From NCBI GenBank assembly GCA_030220185.1, contig JASPKZ010010239.1:2746001-2810000 (forward strand): a stretch of 64,000 nucleotides of DNA, in the 5' to 3' direction. The stretch is from Diploptera punctata (lineage: Eukaryota; Arthropoda; Insecta; Blattodea; Blaberidae). The position numbers and the translations under genes are program-made. Positions within the stretch are counted from its first letter, which is position 1, and each line of letters begins with the position of its first letter. The notes beneath the pieces were generated by a model, which saw only the letters and a program-made list of their open reading frames with translations, was not told the DNA's origin and ran no database searches. Positions 1 through 10,330 of the stretch are shown one piece after another.

Positions 1-60
1 ATGATCAATATATCTCAATATACTACCTCACCTCCGTTGTTGGTGTTTTTTTCAACACCC

Positions 61-62
61 TG

Positions 63-116
<54 letters not shown>

Positions 117-143
117 ATATATATATATATATATTATATATAT
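61..143. repeat. (AT)n microsatellite with TG interruptions
   Basis: Nearly pure TA dinucleotide run broken by short TGTG blocks. It is simple sequence with no coding content. Confidence 0.95.
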
Positions 144-189
144 GACCGGATTAAATCTGTCTTGCAATTCAATCGATGTGAGATGTTGA

Positions 190-650
190 TGAGAAATTAC
201 CGAAAAGTCTCCTATTTCTAATTTATAAAATTATTTAAAATTTTACAAAACAGTAGCCGTTCCAACGTTAACATACGGGTCTGAGACTTGACCTTTAACG
301 ATCTCTGATAAACATAAAAATTGAGACAATAGAAATGAGATTTCTCAGATCAGTTGCAGGTGTAACTCTAAGAGATCAAAAAAAAGTCAAGATATCAGAG
401 ATGAACTACAAATCTATAATATAAACGAGAAAATACACACAAATAAACGTAATTGGTTTGAACATATACAAAGAATGCCAAATAATTGTTTATCAAAACA
501 GCTGCTTCATTATAGGCCTCTAGGCCGAAGAAATGTAGGAAGACCAAAACGTCGTTGGAAGGACGACCTGCGCCTGCGGCATGTAGTGCACCGGGGAGCG
601 GAACGGGCCAACAGGCCCATACCTTGAAGAAGATGATGATGATGATGATG
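190..650 (+). pseudogene. LINE 3' end, RTE-like C-terminus, (GAT)n tail
   Basis: Remnant of a non-LTR retrotransposon C-terminal region. With frameshifts, the plus strand gives a YGSET-like segment near 275-290 and then RPLGRRNVGRPKRRWKDDL at about 520-572, the GRP..RW block that ends many RTE-type reverse transcriptase ORFs. The fragment ends in (GAT)n at 627-649, the kind of short tandem 3' tail RTE-type LINEs carry. It is 5' truncated, several stops and frame changes make it non-functional, and no TSD is evident. Confidence 0.75.
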
Positions 651-1399
651 ATATAAAACACAATATAACAGCATTATCTGACTATTTTATGTTATTTTTA
701 AATCGGCATTCATTCCTTATAGTTTTGGTTGTCAAGTTAACAAACAGACTACAATGCTGTTTAATTTAATTATAAAACTTTTTTTATTGAATGCATATTG
801 ATTTATAAATATGTTCATCGTTAAACATAGTTGTTTGGACATCATACTGTTTGTAACAAAAAAATCTGACAACAACAAATTAACGATAGGCTATCTTGTG
901 GATCATAAAATTTGATTTACTAGAAGGTAGAAAGATTGTGAACTGTCAGTCTGTCTTTCTGGTTTGACATCATTATCAGTCAGTTTTGCCGATATCAGAA
1001 TATGCTGAGTAAACGTTAATAAAAATCAATTCTCCAGAATTCCAGACATATAAATCTAGTTTCATAAAAATCATATATCCCTCTTTCACATCTGGTTTGC
1101 CCACAGACTGATGGTCACCTTTTCTTGATACTGACCATGAACACAAAAGTCTCCAACACTTGAAAATAATTTTCTTTACAATACTGCATTAAGTTAGTTG
1201 CTATCATTTTATTCAATTATTAGAGTAAATAAATTTATTCTCCTGAAACATTTATTTGCTACGAAACGTTTCAGCTCTTAACCCATAAAGTGGCTACATA
1301 TCCTATAATATACATTGGTTTAAATTATTCAATATTTGTTTTATAAAAGAATAAAAACCGAACGCGTAGAAATTTCTTAAATTTGTTTCGAATTACACA
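651..1399. other. Unannotated AT-rich stretch
   Basis: AT-rich sequence with no long frame, no tRNA-like box and no match to the other repeats in this window. Confidence 0.5.
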
Positions 1400-1414
1400 G
1401 TAATAATAATAATA

Positions 1415-1458
<44 letters not shown>

Positions 1459-1466
1459 TAATAATT
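1400..1466. repeat. (AAT)n microsatellite
   Basis: AAT trinucleotide run with two ATATAA interruptions. Confidence 0.95.
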
Positions 1467-2120
1467 TAGAGTTATACATGATTTTGTTTTCACTATGGTT
1501 CGACACATTTAAATAACTAGTACGAGAAATTAGCGTTTCACCAATTTATGGGTTAAGCTTATGATTATTCTGCACGTTCTTATCTAATATTTACCATAAT
1601 ATTGTGATAATGAAATAAAATGTTAGAGCATTTAAAATTTGTCGCATTGGCAAATGAAATAATTGAATTATAAAAAAGTATTAAGAATAAAATAAATTCT
1701 CTCTTTATATCAATGAAAAGAAAATTTATCGATATATCTTCATGTTTGGCGAGTTTAAGTTTTGTCCCATCAATATTCACTTCTTTAGGTCTCAACACGT
1801 TTACGCATTTTTTGGGTTATGTGCAATTGTAAAAAAACATGGATTAAATTAAAAATAATTAACCCTTAAATTCAAAATGTATCCCAAGATAGCCTACATC
1901 AATTGGCTTCATTCATTTAATAATTGTAATAAAAACAGATGAAAACTAACAATAAGAGATTACTTATTTTTTATAGAATTGCACAATATACCTAATAATA
2001 ACAGTTACGTAACATTTCGTTTTCACTGCGGTCCCCCACATTTAAATAACTGATACGAGTAGTAAGTCTTTTGCCAAGAGCCAATGCGAAAAGAAAAGCC
2101 CTGCGACCAATTATTATAAT
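1467..2120. other. Unannotated AT-rich stretch
   Basis: No recognisable coding or repeat element. The 72-residue minus-strand frame at 1580-1798 is rich in Ile, Phe and Asn and looks like chance. Confidence 0.5.
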
Positions 2121-2134
2121 GGATGGTCGCAGAG

Positions 2135-2329
2135 TTTAGTTTAGTTTAGTTTAGCTCGATAAACTAGACGAGCACAAATACCAATGGAATGGACAATACA
2201 AGATTACCCAAAAAGATAAATGCCTACAAACCACATGGATAAAGATCTTTGGGACGGCCAAGGAAACGATGGACTTGAGACCGGAACAGGTCGTATTGAC
2301 CTAATCCTGGAAAGGAAGAAGAAGATGAA
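2135..2329 (+). mobile_element. Short LINE 3' fragment with 14-bp TSD
   Basis: The 14-mer GGATGGTCGCAGAG occurs at 2121-2134 and again at 2330-2343, flanking a 195-bp insert. The insert starts with (TTTAG)n and runs into a degraded LINE C-terminus (a GRPRKRWT-like reading near 2250-2275). It ends in a GAAGAAGAAGATGAAG tail. Tail, severe 5' truncation and TSD together indicate target-primed retrotransposition. The target is the arm of a small hairpin: CTGCGACCA at 2101-2109 pairs with TGGTCGCAG at 2124-2132. Confidence 0.85.
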
Positions 2330-2343
2330 GGATGGTCGCAGAG

Positions 2344-3140
2344 CGTTTTGTATTGACTCTCGGCCGTGTTGCCAATTGAAGGGTTTAACTCAAAACAAAA
2401 CTATGTAGAATTAAACAAAAAGTATTATCCTTTGTGTTGCAAAAATAAAAAAAAACTACTATACACTGTACGTAGGCTTTTATTGTATCATAGGCAAACT
2501 ATTAACACTTCAACGGAAATTCTGTAATAATACAATAATAATACTGATCATTATTTATTTTTAAAAATTACCAAAAATATAAATATAAACAACCCTGTTA
2601 AAAATGAACAGTATATCTATAGGGTGGAAATAATATGAGAGTGGATACTTTGAGTATAATTTCTTATGGTAAATATAATAAAAAGTCATAAATTTTGGGC
2701 CACAAACGTAAGATTTCTTTTAAAAAATTATACACAAATGAATTGGTTCATTATTTTATAATGATGGCAAGTGCTGGTCTGAGTTTATCGGGGACGTGAA
2801 ATTAAACAAAATTTTCCTTCAGTATTTTTCAATTAGCCTAAATACTTAATATGCCCCTGCAATTTTGCTCTTTTCCCCTGTGGTAACATCAATAAAAAAA
2901 TTATTTAATTTCTTTCCTTCCAATTTATTTATGCTAAAACAGACCATGGGACCAAAAAATACCAAAGGAAAAAGAACATTTCACTTCTCTTATGCACTGT
3001 GTGAAACTCATCAACATTATAAAGTAATGCACCAATAAATTTCTATAAGGAAATATTTATTTCTGAGAAAACTCTACATTTGCGGCCCAAAATGTATAAG
3101 AAATACTTATAATCTGCGCAATTATATCACATCCACCCAA
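2344..3140. other. Unannotated AT-rich stretch
   Basis: No coding frame or repeat signature recognised. Confidence 0.5.
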
Positions 3141-3466
3141 TAACTTCTTCTTCCTTCCAAGTATTAGGCCAAGCCTGTTACGATCCTATAGAAAAGTTTC
3201 CTCCAGCGTATCGTAGGACGACCCAGAGATCTTCGTCCTCTTGGTATATAATTATAAGCAGCTTTGGGGATCCGATTTGAACTCATTCTATCTAGATGGT
3301 GTTTCCAATTTAGTTGGTACTGTTTAATATATTCCAAAATTGGCGTAGTCTTCAATTCTTTTAAGATATTGATGTTCCTTTTCCGATCCCATCTGGTGTA
3401 ACCCGCTGTTCTGCGCATGAATCTCATATTCAATAACTTAATAATAAAGCAAATAATATCAAATCT
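3141..3466 (-). pseudogene. LINE 3' end (RTE2-like), GAAGAAG tail
   Basis: The minus strand encodes MRFMRRTAGYTRWD, then H-L-D-R-M-S-S-N-R-I-P and GRRSLGRPTIRW, the conserved C-terminal block of RTE-like reverse transcriptase ORFs. A GAAGGAAGAAGAAG tail lies at the left end (about 3143-3159). The start is 5' truncated near 3466. The same family is at 43626-43720 (minus) and resembles 12266-12545 (plus). Confidence 0.8.
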
Positions 3467-4183
3467 CATATTAATGGATCCAACGCTAATTAATTAATAA
3501 TATTAAGGTCAAACCGCATATTAATCGAACCATTGCAATATATTTTACATACATACATGTTTGTACACATTTATTCAAAACCCCTAATGTCAAACTTACT
3601 ATGTCCCCCAATAACGAAGAATATCTGATTACACCTGCAGTGATAAGTGTTTGGAAAATATTAACAGTTTCTAGATACTCGGCAATTAATATTATCATTA
3701 TTACTCATCAATATATTTATGTCTACAAAAACCCATATTTTTTCTAAGTTAAATTTTTTAATGTTCAGTTATGCTTTGTCTCTGAGGCCGCCTGCTTTGA
3801 CCTTGAAACGTACAAAATACTGCAGTAACGAATCATAAATGGTAAGAGTCATTTTTAGTTAGCAGTAAAATTCGAACTACTAGAATTAATTGTACAAAGC
3901 CTTTAAATGACACCCGTAAATTATATAATTACAATTATTTTTGGAATATATTACATAATTTTTTTATTTGGCAATGTTGTGGAAAATATAAGAAAAATGA
4001 CTTATACCGTTGTAAATTTAACCTATCCATATAATATTAGTTAATGTTGCCTAAATTTCGTTGCTGTCTTATGATTTCACCTGAAAAGGTGTCTACTTTA
4101 TTCTTTTTTTATACCCATGTATAAATATCGATGTTATAATTAAATTTTGATATTTATCAATGAAGGATTTAATATTTGAACTG
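3467..4183. other. Unannotated AT-rich stretch
   Basis: No element recognised. It contains an ATACATACATG-type run near 3545-3560. Confidence 0.5.
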
Positions 4184-4257
4184 TGAGCCTGAATAGGGAA
4201 GTGGTATCGCGCTAACATTTACAGTTAGAGATCTTGAGTTCAAATCCCGGTTCAGGA
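4184..4257 (+). mobile_element. SINE E head (tRNA-like)
   Basis: tRNA-like sequence with an A box around AAGTGGTATCGCG and a B box GAGTTCAAATCCC, closing with GGTTCAGG. Related copies are at 25000-25100 (minus) and 26000-26128 (plus). This copy runs straight into a short (AT)n and then SINE A. Confidence 0.7.
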
Positions 4258-4267
4258 ATATATATAT

Positions 4268-4600
4268 ATATGTCCCCGCTGTGGTCTCGAGGTAGCGTGC
4301 TGCCTTGTCATGCAGCGGGCCCGGGTTCGATCCCCGGTCGGGGCAGTTTTTCTGGGTGAGGTTTTTATCGGGGTTTTTCCTCACCTGTAAGACAAATGTC
4401 AGGAAAACTTTAAGGCCCAAACGGTCCCCGAAATCATATGGCCATCTTCATCCTTATCATCATCATTATCATCATCGTTCACCGGTGTGGAAAGCAACGG
4501 GAAGCTACCACACCTACAATTCCCTAGTAAAACTGCAAGCATAGCATGAAAATGCTATGATTGCAGTGAAGGACCTTCCTTCGGGCAGAATTACTATGGA
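4268..4600 (+). mobile_element. SINE A, full length
   Basis: The tRNA-derived head begins CCGCTGTGGTCTCGAGG and contains the B box GGGTTCGATCCCCGG. The body includes CCTCACCTGTAAGAC, a variable CAT/ATC run, CCGGTGTGGAAAGCAACGGG, AATGCTATGATTGCAG and the terminus GAATTACTATGGATGG. It lies between (AT)n tracts, so no unambiguous TSD can be read. Other copies are at 17090, 21420, 48778, 53698 and 55262. Confidence 0.9.
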
Positions 4601-4619
4601 TGGATATATATATATATAT

Positions 4620-4966
4620 GTGTTCCGCGCCGTTGGCGAGTGGTTAAAGCAAGATGTCTTGGCGCAGAGCTACGGCACTTGCGCTGGGTCGAGTCTCCAT
4701 GGGAATGAAATTTTATCATGGAATTTTCGGCCAGTATGGGCCCAGCACCTACCGAGCATCGTGAGGAATTTGCGTACCTACAATAAGTAGCGGCTCCAGG
4801 TTGAGAAAACCAGGTATAACGGCTAGGGGACCCGACATGCTGACCACATGTTACCCCTGCATTGACGGATGATCGTCTACCTCTGTGATTAGCACATATG
4901 GACATGAGGCCAGCAGCTGGCTGATACGCCAAAGGCCTTCTAGGCATATCTCGACATGGAGTTTAT
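4620..4966 (+). mobile_element. SINE B, full length
   Basis: The tRNA-like head has GGCGAGTGGTTAA (A box) and GGGTCGAGTCTCCATGG (B box region). The body carries GTTGAGAAAACCAGG, ACATGCTGACCACATG and GATGATCGTCTACCTCTGTG. A second copy lies at 16618-16955 and a 3' part at 24740-24970. It is followed by an AT run at about 5023-5054. Confidence 0.85.
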
Positions 4967-5022
4967 AGAAAAAATATATATATAAATAAGCTTGCATTGC
5001 TCAATGTTAAACATTTAATTAT

Positions 5023-5054
<32 letters not shown>
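5023..5054. repeat. (AT)n microsatellite
   Basis: Pure AT run. The segment before it (about 4985-5020) resembles the tail seen at 26070-26128. Confidence 0.9.
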
Positions 5055-5058
<4 letters not shown>

Positions 5059-5492
5059 CATACCTTCAATTAATAACACTATATAGTCAAACTGCGTAGT
5101 AGGAATTATAATTAAATTTGTCTAATATTCTTCACATTTTCTTTTTCCATTTAGGTTACTTTTCGCTATACTTTATACTTTAATAAAATATTTAAAAAAT
5201 ATTCTTGTTATAATTTATTTAGGAAATCTATCTTAAGACCTTCCCCCAACGTGCTGCATTGTAATTTAAATTAAAATATGGGTCACTTATTCTTATTACA
5301 ATTTCATATTCTCATTTATGACCATGTAAATAGCCACTATAGATATCCAATAAGAACCATATTCCGGGTTATGTAATTAATAATTTTAGAGCGAGATGGT
5401 CGTGGTGTAGCTCTTGATATACATTTCAAAGTTTCGTATTCTGATGAGTCCTAAAAACTACTTATATCAATTTTCCACGGTCTCCTGAATGT
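5055..5492. other. Unannotated AT-rich stretch
   Basis: No coding or repeat signature seen. Confidence 0.5.
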
Positions 5493-5503
5493 ATATCACA
5501 GTA

Positions 5504-5623
5504 TTAATATAAAATTATAGAATATTCACCTGAAAGGTCCGTCTCCTCAGGTGAATATTCTATAATTTTATATTAATTTTGAATAAACCTCAACGGAACA
5601 CATCATGAATCTTATAAAAGTTG
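5504..5623 (-). mobile_element. 120-bp Penelope/retrozyme-like mini-element, 11-bp TSD
   Basis: ATATCACAGTA at 5493-5503 and 5624-5634 bounds a 120-bp insert. On the minus strand it starts AACTTTTATAAGATTCATG, contains CCGTTGAGGT, and then forms a long near-perfect hairpin whose loop is GAGGAGACGGACCTTT. It ends GGTGAATATTCTATAATT...ATTAAT. Start and end match the unit at 55575-55709, but the hammerhead core is absent. It has no coding capacity. Mobilisation by a Penelope-like machinery is inference. Confidence 0.7.
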
Positions 5624-5634
5624 ATATCACAGTA

Positions 5635-6460
5635 GTAGATTAACTTTGAGACACCAAGGCTATCGCGCCTCGGGGGGAAAAAAAATCTGCATTATAAAAA
5701 TCGTGAAGTCGTTCTTGAGATCCCTATAGCAAATAAATGTTTCGTCTCCTCTTTTATCGAGGATTGTCCAGTTCAAAACCTGTTTAAAAACTTTCTGAGT
5801 ATTTCCTTGGAAAATATAAATAAATTAAGTTTTAGGCTTATTTTATCATTTATTTTTATTTTATACTCTCACTTAATAAGTTTATATTGTGTATATAATC
5901 AGTTTCAGATTTATATCAATTAGGTCTATATATGTTGATTTTTTATTAAAATGTTGTATTGTGTACAATGTGTTATTAGTTTAATTATTTAATTGTTAAT
6001 AACTATGTAACCTATTTATAAAAGAGCGGTCTTAATTACTTCAGGTAAAATAAATTATTATTACTATTATTTTTATTATAAATATAAAAACGGTTAGAAA
6101 CAAAATTAGCTTTGGAACACGTCAGTACGTTTTTCCATATTTAAGCAAATATTTAACATATCATGCCGAAAACATTTCAATAAGCCTTTAACAAATACTA
6201 GAGTGCAGAAAACATACCAGGTTAGAAGCTACAAAATATTATCTAGACTCACGCTGCTAAACCTGGACACCCTGTAATAAAGACGTAAAACGCCTAATAA
6301 CTGTAGAAATGAAATGTTTATGATCGCTGGCTACATGCTCTTAAAAGAAATGATCAGATCATCAAATTATTAATCTTGATCTTTATTCATGAACTGCTTA
6401 TCATCTACAAACACATGTCAGACGAGTGGCTCGTGTCATACTGTCTCGACAATTCCTTAA
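5635..6460. other. Unannotated AT-rich stretch
   Basis: No confident element. The 5660-6060 part is low complexity and rich in TTA. Confidence 0.5.
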
Positions 6461-6492
6461 AAATTACTATATATTTGAAGAGAAAAATTTTC

Positions 6493-6565
6493 GCCTAGAC
6501 CGGGACTTGAACCCGGGACCCTTGGCTTTCCGGGCCAAGTGCTCTACCAACTGAGCTACCGAGGC
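6493..6565 (-). tRNA. tRNA-like gene, left copy (possible pseudo-tRNA)
   Basis: Read on the minus strand it has GCCTCGG acceptor bases pairing imperfectly with TCTAGGC. The D arm is AGCTCAGTTGGTAGAGC. The stem CTTGGC/GCCAAG closes a seven-base loop CCGGAAA, and the T arm is CCGGGTTCAAGTCCCGG. The loop suggests anticodon GGA (Ser). However, the usual U33 is C, the anticodon stem has six pairs and the long serine variable arm is missing, so decoding function is doubtful. A TTTTT pol III stop follows closely. Confidence 0.7.
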
Positions 6566-6995
6566 GAGTTACGATCTAGACGCAAATTTTTCTCTTATGT
6601 ACGTTGTAATTCCCTCGCGCCAAATGCTTGAAACCATAGCTTCTATCTTTGCAAATGGCGGCTTCTTAGTTAAGAAGACATTTATTGGGAATTTAACACT
6701 ACTTTATAGCCAGTAGGGCTTCTATTGACGATTTTTATTATTAATTTAACACTTCCCGGTCTAGGCGAAAATTTTTCTCTTCAAATATAATTTATCCTTC
6801 TATGAGAACTGTTAAATTAATAATAAAAATCGTCAATAGAAGCCCTACTGGCTATAAAGTAGTGTTAAATTCCCAATAAATGTCTTCTTAACTAAGAAGC
6901 CGCCATTTGCAAAGATAGAAGCTATGGTTTCAAGCATTTGGCGCGAGGGAATTACAACGTACATAAGAGAAAAATTTGCGTCTAGATCGTAACTC

Positions 6996-7068
6996 GCCTC
7001 GGTAGCTCAGTTGGTAGAGCACTTGGCCCGGAAAGCCAAGGGTCCCGGGTTCAAGTCCCGGTCTAGGC
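6996..7068 (+). tRNA. tRNA-like gene, right copy (possible pseudo-tRNA)
   Basis: Same 73-nt sequence as the left copy in opposite orientation, with intact A and B boxes and a TTTTT stop just downstream (7073-7077). Its upstream flank (GACATTTATTGGG side) is shared with the left copy, so both copies carry the same 5' sequence. Confidence 0.7.
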
Positions 7069-7165
7069 GAAAATTTTTCTCTTCAAATATAATTCATCCT
7101 TCTATGAGAAGTGTTAAATTAATAATAAAAATCGTCAAATTACTATATGTTTGGATTGGCCTTCG

Positions 7166-7508
7166 AAGTTATCTTCTTCTTGTAAGCCCTTGTTTCCCTC
7201 AACGAGATTTAGGCGCTCTCCCCCTACAGATTGGAGTGGCCAATGATCAGTGTTCCGCCTCATACTGACATCTAAGAAACCAAGGACGGGAAAATTCTGT
7301 AAATTTTGCTTAGAGGCCCTTTTATTCAGGCTTAAGGATCTTTTACCAGCCTGAAAATGTTTAGGCTCGGGCCCACGGCTTAAAGTCCCTCCCGGAGGAC
7401 TTGCTCCTTGGACTTTTCCATCCTAAAAATCCATCAACCCCGGCCGGGTTTGAACCCGCGACCCTCGGGATCAGAGGCAAGGATCATAACCACTAGTCCA
7501 CCGCGGCC
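7166..7508 (-). mobile_element. SINE D, near full length
   Basis: On the minus strand the head reads CCGCGGTGGACTAGTGG with the B box GGGTTCAAACCCGGCC. The body has GGAGGGACTTTAAGCCG, GCCTCTAAGCAAAATTTAC, ATGAGGCGGAACACTG and GGGGGAGAGCGCC, ending in a TTACAAGAAGAAG-like terminus. The sister copy is at 48356-48757 (plus). Confidence 0.85.
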
Positions 7509-7561
7509 TTCGAAGATATAAGAGGAGATAATAATTATCCACTGGGCCACTAGTCTTGAAT

Positions 7562-7591
7562 TACTACTACTACTATTATTATTATTATTAC

Positions 7592-7622
<31 letters not shown>

Positions 7623-7632
7623 ATTATTATAA
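7562..7632. repeat. (ATT)n microsatellite
   Basis: TAC/TAT-type trinucleotide run becoming ATT. Confidence 0.9.
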
Positions 7633-7859
7633 ATAGAAATGCATTATGTAATAGATATCAACAGTTAATGACAAAGAACTAAATCTGAAATGGCTAAATA
7701 CATGTAACTAGAACAATAATAATTATAAATATGAATGAGGTGGAAAAATAAATTAAAGACAGGCTCAACGTATTCATAACAGAGACTTTTGCCACCCCAA
7801 ATCTCTTAAAAATCGTTATAATAAAAATATATAAAACTGTTTTCTCCCGCTAAATGGAT

Positions 7860-8109
7860 TCAAAATATGGCCTCTCTCATTTTAAGGGAGGGTAGAGGAG
7901 AAGCTTATTTGAGAGTAAAGTCTTCGGACATTTTTTTTGGACCGAATAGTGGCGAAGAGACAGATGAATGGAAGAAATTACATAAAAGTTACCTACATTA
8001 TCTATATTGGAAACTATTATATAATATGATCAGTTAAGTCTCTTAGGCTTCGATTGGTTGGAAATGTGGTAGGTATGGGGACTGGAAAAGGGATATGGCG
8101 ATTTCTAAT
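7860..8109 (+). pseudogene. Old RTE1 copy, left part (split)
   Basis: Diverged C-terminal RTE1 sequence: GAGGAGAAGCTTATTTGAG, GGACCGAATAGTGGCGAAG and CTTAGGCTTCGATTGG align with the 8500-8735 part of the younger copy next door. The reading stops at the equivalent of ...ARMGNE and resumes at 8956, so it appears to have been split by the younger RTE1 at 8110-8955. Confidence 0.7.
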
Positions 8110-8955
8110 AAGAAATATAGTTTATGCTGATGATGTAGTATTGTTGGCCGATAGCGAGGAGATACTAAAGGACAACACGCACACACTATTGAGTAACACT
8201 AAGAAATTAGGATTGGAAGTAAATATCAATAAAACTAAATATATGGTCACACGTAGAAATTCATTATACTCGTATAATGGAAATGGACAGCTAATGACAA
8301 ATGAAGGAAATTTTGAGGAAGTGGCTGAATTCAAATACCTAGGAACAATGATCACAAATAGGAATGAGATGCACAAAGAAATTAAACATAGGCTCAATTC
8401 TGGAAATGCATGCTATTATGCATTGCAGAGACTCTTGATGTCCCAACTGCTTTCAAAAAACGTTAAACTGAAAATATATAAAACTATTATTCTACCAGTT
8501 ATATTATATGGGTGCGAAACATGGACTCTTACTTTAAGAGAGGAAAGGAGATTACAAGTATTTGATAATAAAGTACTTAGGAAAATTTTTGGACCAAAGA
8601 GAGATGAACAGACAGGTGAATGGAGAAGACTACATAACAATGAACTACACGGTCTTTATAGGAAGCCAGATATAATAAGAACAGTTAAGTCTCGTAGACT
8701 GCAATGGGCAGGACATGTTGCACGTATGGGGAATGAAAGACGTGCATGGAAGCTTCTTGTAGGAAAGCCAGAGGGAAAACGTCCAGTTGGTAGACCAAGA
8801 ATGAGGTGCGAGAATAACATTAACTACGATTTGAGGGAAGTAGATTATACAGGGAATGATTGGAAAGCATTAGCTCAGGATAGGGATGTATGGAGAGCTT
8901 ATGTCCGCGCGGCCATGAACTACGGGTTCGATAGTGCCAGTGAGTAAGTAAGTAA
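8110..8955 (+). pseudogene. RTE1 LINE, 5'-truncated RT and C-terminus
   Basis: An open frame of 297 residues (8054-8947) encodes the second half of an RTE-type reverse transcriptase. It shows YADDVVLLADSEE (RT box with catalytic DD, about residues 24-36), EVNINKTKYM, FKYLGTMITNRNEMH (thumb entry), ILYGCETWTL, the H-N-N-E-L-H-G-L-Y segment and C-terminal GKRPVGRPRMRCENNINYD. It ends SASE followed by (GTAA)n. Endonuclease and fingers are missing through 5' truncation. The first 20 or so residues come from flanking DNA. Confidence 0.9.
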
Positions 8956-9150
8956 TATAAATAGAAAGCTCGATAGTAGGAAAAACATATAGAAAGCGCC
9001 CAGTATATGTAGACAAAGAATGAGATGGAAGAAAAATATTAACCTTGATTTGATGGAAGTGAATCATGAAAGGAACGATTTGAAAACATAAGCTCAGAAT
9101 AGAGATGTTGTAGAGCGGTCATGTACCTCTGAGTCGATAGTGCCAATGAG
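8956..9150 (+). pseudogene. Old RTE1 copy, right part (split)
   Basis: Continues the diverged copy of 7860-8109: AGACAAAGAATGAGATGG, AATATTAACCTTGATTTGA, GGAAGTGAATCATGAAAGG and the terminal AGTCGATAGTGCCAATGAG match the RTE1 3' end. Confidence 0.7.
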
Positions 9151-9168
9151 TTAGTTGTTATTATTAAA

Positions 9169-9796
9169 CTAGCTAATACCCGGCGTGCGCTGCTACGTCT
9201 AATTAAATTAAAATTAATGTGATTTTATGTTAAGTTCAATAAGTAAAAGGAAATATAATTATAAATTTATATTTTTGTATGCGCCGTGCTGATTACCCGG
9301 CGTTGCCCGCGGATTTACTTATCTCGATCTCCTTGGCATAAATGAACAAAAAGAAAATATTCGTTATTGTCAGTTATCCGTAAAAGAATACCTGCCATGT
9401 GCTGCTATGCTTGCACAGAAATCTTCATACTTCTCTCGATCTTCCTGGCATCAATGAAAGACAAAAGCGGTTATTGTGAGTTATCCCTAAGAGATAAACA
9501 TATACTGTCGCGGATTTTGTTGTAGAGCTTTTTGAGATATTCAATTCTGAGGACATTAATTTTGTGTATTTGTTATGGTTTAGGCAGCCATTTAAGCGTC
9601 CAAAGAGCTACATTTTCAAGTTTTCCACTACAATGGGCGTTATTAAGGGTGTAAGAGTTGAGTATCACAACTCTCTTATAGCCTATGTTCATCCCGGAAA
9701 TCTCCTGAACATTTAGCTTAAACCCCATCACAATCAGATCAACGGTATGGCCGCGCAAAAAGTACGAACAAACAAACAAACATTTTATGTATTAGA
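9169..9796 (-). mobile_element. Helitron-like non-autonomous element
   Basis: On the minus strand it opens TCTAATACATAAAATG after a host A and closes ...GGTATTAGCTAG before a host T. These are the A/T insertion pattern and TC...CTAG termini expected of Helitrons. A GC-rich segment (GCAGCGCACGCCGGG) lies 10-25 bp before the 3' end. Inside are two related blocks containing ATCTCGATCTCCTTGGCAT and CTCTCGATCTTCCTGGCAT. It has no Rep/helicase coding capacity. The family call rests on termini only. Confidence 0.6.
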
Positions 9797-9889
9797 TTAT
9801 ATTAGATTAGATTAATCTTTCCAGCTTTAATATCTTTAAAGCCCAATTTAATTACATTCTTATTCTATAAACAGGGATATTAGAATAGA

Positions 9890-10330
9890 ATAGATTTATT
9901 TAGCCTGGTGGAGTTAAGGCAATGTGGCCTTCTCTTCCACTCACCAGAACAAACATATGTTACATATGAATACAAAAAAAATACAATAATAGACATTTAA
10001 CAATTAATTATCTGTCATATTGAATAATAATGAAAATAATGTTTAATAATACAATGAAACTAAATACAATTAAAATTAAATTAATGATACAATGAATAAA
10101 AAAAGGAATAACAGCTCGAATCTACTATACGTAAAAAGAAAAGAAAAAATACAAAGAAAGTAGTAAACTACAATGAATTAATCTACGCTTTTTATACAAG
10201 ATATTGGCCCTAACTAAACTTCAAAAAATGGGATTTATATGAGAGTATCGGCATGTCATTGAATTCGTTTTCTTGCTGCCTGTATTAATATAGGCATAGA
10301 TGCATAGAATGTTTTACGTTAACAAGCAAG
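9890..10330 (-). mobile_element. Jockey-like LINE 3' UTR
   Basis: The minus-strand end carries CTGGTGAGTGGAAGAG followed by GGCC...TTAACTCCACCAGG. This terminal motif is shared with 20640-20700, 25258-25330, 27660-27730 and 31590-31640. The AT-rich sequence beyond it is presumed 3' UTR, and no coding part is recognised. Confidence 0.6.

Larger units (their letters stand above)
6471..7136. mobile_element. Inverted-repeat element carrying two tRNA-like genes, 12-bp TSD
   Basis: Two arms of about 280 bp (6471-6750 and 6811-7090) are inverted copies and appear nearly identical along their length. Each holds one tRNA-like gene, and the genes point outwards. The segment from CCCGGTCTAGGC to ATCGTCAA occurs at 6755-6836 and again at 7054-7136, so the right half is also a direct tandem of a unit of about 300 bp. 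AAATTACTATAT at 6461-6472 and 7137-7148 looks like a TSD and overlaps the left arm end by two bases. I do not recognise a known family. Confidence 0.75.
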
